A stretch of DNA of 6,845 nucleotides, taken from assembly GCA_964649445.1 (NCBI GenBank), contig CAZYPS010000097.1, forward strand, positions 1-6,845. The letters are read 5' to 3'. This document shows positions 4,897 to 6,845 of the stretch, one piece after another; the stretch's first letter is position 1, and every line of letters starts with the position of its first letter. Below the pieces are notes generated by a model. It had not been told where the DNA came from and made no database searches. It worked only from the letters and a program-made list of their open reading frames with translations. Source of the DNA: JAGXLP01 sp964649445 (GTDB lineage: Bacteria; Bipolaricaulota; Bipolaricaulia; M55B111). The position numbers were made by a program, and so were the translations under genes.

Positions 4897-6845
4897 TTAT
4901 CCCTTTATCTGAAGATTACTTTGTTGGTCTTTCCGCATCTTGTTCACCAGATCCTTGAACTCAGGGTAGCCCTTTAACGGCAACAGGGACTTCTTTTTAA
5001 CTAACTTTCTCGTAACGGTCACTTGTCCTTCGTCCGTAACTTCGTAAGAGGAATTATATGACACCCATTCCGTTTCAATATCAACACCATCGGGAGTTAC
5101 GATCTGTCTTTCCTCGGGAAACGAAATAGTTACCTCGTCAATCAATGTAGCAGGAATCATCTGCAATGGATATTCCCGTTCGTCCACCGGCAGGCTTGCG
5201 AATTTATCGTAATTCCTGTCGAGAGGAATCCTGAGACTCGGGGGAGTCTGGAATATCAAAGAGTCACCTAAAGTGTCCGCGAACCCATTCTTTTTGTAAG
5301 ACAGCTCTACGGTCAACCTTTCGTCAATTTTCTCCAGATCCGTATGGTTAAAGTTTTTGAGCTGAGCTCCCGACTCCTGCTGGCTCAGTATGCCACGATA
5401 GATCCTTTCCTGCCTGACTTTGGAATACGATTCGAGGAAAGATTTGAGGTAGTAGCTATAATACCCGGAGTGTGAGATTTTTATACTCGTCTCCAGATCA
5501 CCCTCCTCGCCAATTTCCACTTTTTGATCAACTTTCACTCTGGATTTTTCCGGATCGAATTCGTCCATTTCAACTATTTTTTCCACCTCGTCTTTCCTCG
5601 GGATGATCGCCAGAGCTTGCTTTGACCTATCGGTATCAGGTAAATACTCATAAGGGCAAACGTCACATGTTGGATCGAGAAATTTGAGCCCCTCGTTTAG
5701 CTCAACGGCTACTATGGCGTGGTTAAATCCTCTACCCGGCGGCGGCTCCTCAAACCTCGTTTTCTCGTTAAGGCCGGAAAGAATTAATACCGGATGAGCT
5801 TTTATCCCTGCTACCTTTAACATACTTATAAGTAGCACCGCTTTGTCCTTACAATCACCGTACTTATTGTGAAACACTTCACTGGCTTTGTGGGGCTGGA
5901 TCCTTCCCCGCCCGAGCTCGATAGCTACGTACCTGATCTTTGTCGCTACGTAATTGTAAAGAGCCCGAACCTTTTCCTCTTTACCTTTAAGTCCCTGGGT
6001 CAGCTCTTTAACTTTCCCTCTTATTGCTTTGTCTGGCTTCGCTCTATTTTTTGCCAGGTCCCAGAATTCCTTCGAGTAGTACTCCCAGCTTTCTATTGAG
6101 GTAACTAACACCCTTTCCGAAATCCGGGAAATCGGCGGCATGCCAGGCTCTTCGATTATTTTGGGCAAATCCTCTCTTTCCCAGATGAAAGTCTTTTGGT
6201 CGTCTTCTTCTTCAGTTGTCGGAGGTAGGTCCGCGTCGAAATCGGTCCAGCGGACGTCCATTTCGGAGGGAAAGGAAACCTCAAAATGAGACCGTACGAC
6301 CGGCTGCTTGTATCTAAAGTTCCAGCCTGAACTGAAATCGCCCTTCAGAAAGAACTTCTTAGGTTTTAAGGTATAGGAATATTCAATTATCGCCCCATTG
6401 GTCAACCCGGGCATGCTAATTACCTTCTTCTTTAAGTCCGAATACATTGGATACTGCTGGAGTCTCGCCGGTGTAATATCCCTCATGTCGTCCTTGTCCG
6501 GCTTTATCACTTCGCCCTCGGGCGTTATCGTCCGAACCCAGTTTAACTTCGGTTTGCCCGATGGAGCGAGATATGGGATCTCCACTTCGCCAAACTTTTG
6601 CCGGCCTTCCTTGTTAAACACCTTAATCCGTTTCGTTATGGTCATGGTTTTACTGACCTTAGAATCAACCTCAACTTCTCCCTTATCAAGCATTATCACG
6701 GCGTCCGAATCGGGATACTCGTCTCGGGTCGGTGCCTTTTCCAAAATGGCTTCCGCGGGTTGAGGACCAGCAAGCATAGCCGATCCGGAAAGAGCCAGTA
6801 TAATGCTAAGTGACAAGATTACCAACAGGTTTTTTGTTGAAATAG
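4897..6845 (-). CDS. Exported DUF3857/transglutaminase-like protein, 5' end beyond the window
   Basis: The frame ends with TAA at 4899-4897 and stays open to the right edge, so the start codon lies outside the window. The TTG at 6825 is not convincing because in-frame codons upstream encode ISTKN before the hydrophobic core, which looks like the charged n-region of a signal peptide. Only a few residues are probably missing. Counting from that TTG, the signal peptide ends near Ala-Glu-Ala26. A DUF3857-like beta domain spans about 45-225, and a transglutaminase-like domain spans about 270-395 with catalytic C325 (GDCKDKA), H369 (FNHA) and D384 (FLDPT). A DUF3858-like beta-rich C-terminus runs to 642. 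Family members are exported, and few have known substrates; the fold can give protease, amidase or crosslinking activity. C387 and C390 lie beside the active Asp and are unusual for the family as I know it. The role is probably at the cell surface or in the periplasm. Confidence 0.9.
   Translation of the reverse strand, partial: ISTKNLLVILSLSIILALSGSAMLAGPQPAEAILEKAPTRDEYPDSDAVIMLDKGEVEVDSKVSKTMTITKRIKVFNKEGRQKFGEVEIPYLAPSGKPKLNWVRTITPEGEVIKPDKDDMRDITPARLQQYPMYSDLKKKVISMPGLTNGAIIEYSYTLKPKKFFLKGDFSSGWNFRYKQPVVRSHFEVSFPSEMDVRWTDFDADLPPTTEEEDDQKTFIWEREDLPKIIEEPGMPPISRISERVLVTSIESWEYYSKEFWDLAKNRAKPDKAIRGKVKELTQGLKGKEEKVRALYNYVATKIRYVAIELGRGRIQPHKASEVFHNKYGDCKDKAVLLISMLKVAGIKAHPVLILSGLNEKTRFEEPPPGRGFNHAIVAVELNEGLKFLDPTCDVCPYEYLPDTDRSKQALAIIPRKDEVEKIVEMDEFDPEKSRVKVDQKVEIGEEGDLETSIKISHSGYYSYYLKSFLESYSKVRQERIYRGILSQQESGAQLKNFNHTDLEKIDERLTVELSYKKNGFADTLGDSLIFQTPPSLRIPLDRNYDKFASLPVDEREYPLQMIPATLIDEVTISFPEERQIVTPDGVDIETEWVSYNSSYEVTDEGQVTVTRKLVKKKSLLPLKGYPEFKDLVNKMRKDQQSNLQIKG

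Noticed and set aside
4897..6825. TTG at 6825 as the start of the transglutaminase-like gene
   Set aside because: The frame stays open to the window edge, and upstream codons supply the Lys-containing n-region expected of the signal peptide. The start is placed outside the window.
1..6845. CRISPR array, rRNA or replication origin
   Set aside because: No regularly spaced repeats, no rRNA-like sequence and no clustered DnaA boxes or iterons were seen on either strand.

Overview
The window looks like a bacterial chromosome segment. Coding DNA is of moderate GC, while the spacers are clearly AT-rich. Ribosome binding sites are strong and purine-rich (AGGAGG or AGGAG), the tRNA has an encoded CCA end, and hairpin-plus-T-run terminators are present. 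The two large proteins are both exported and rich in Asp/Glu. This fits a Firmicutes-like or deep-branching anaerobe, possibly halophilic or alkaliphilic, but that is inference and I cannot name a genus.

Layout from left to right. (1) A complete tRNA-Val(CAC) gene on the minus strand (6-80) with a plausible sigma-70-type promoter (101-130). (2) An AT-rich spacer (81-568). It holds a 13-bp direct repeat, an apparent C-terminal remnant of a tyrosine recombinase on the minus strand (209-337), nested inverted repeats (293-338), and a plus-strand terminator hairpin with no gene in front of it (398-426). Two hairpins follow just upstream of the next gene, and the second overlaps its ribosome binding site. 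(3) A large plus-strand gene (569-4039) for a 1156-residue exported protein. It joins a YhcR-type OB-fold domain, a beta-sandwich region, a purple-acid-phosphatase-like FN3 domain, a calcineurin-like metallophosphoesterase and an endonuclease/exonuclease/phosphatase (EEP) domain. A terminator follows at 4064-4092. (4) An AT-rich spacer of about 800 bases with a possible transposase-like remnant (4175-4267), a likely small minus-strand gene for a 52-residue charged, Cys-containing protein (4506-4664) with its own promoter and a 12-bp palindrome, and a perfect 11-bp hairpin (4828-4855). (5) A minus-strand gene running off the right edge (4897-6845) for an exported DUF3857/transglutaminase-like protein with an intact Cys-His-Asp triad.

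The two large genes are convergent and need not be functionally linked. The main point of interest is the fusion of two unrelated metal-dependent phosphohydrolase folds in one secreted chain. This suggests extracellular two-step breakdown of nucleic acid or another phosphoester polymer for phosphate or nucleoside scavenging. The gene has a structured leader, and an A9 tract sits exactly at the junction between the two enzyme domains. The spacers near the tRNA and downstream of the fusion gene carry probable traces of past mobile elements.
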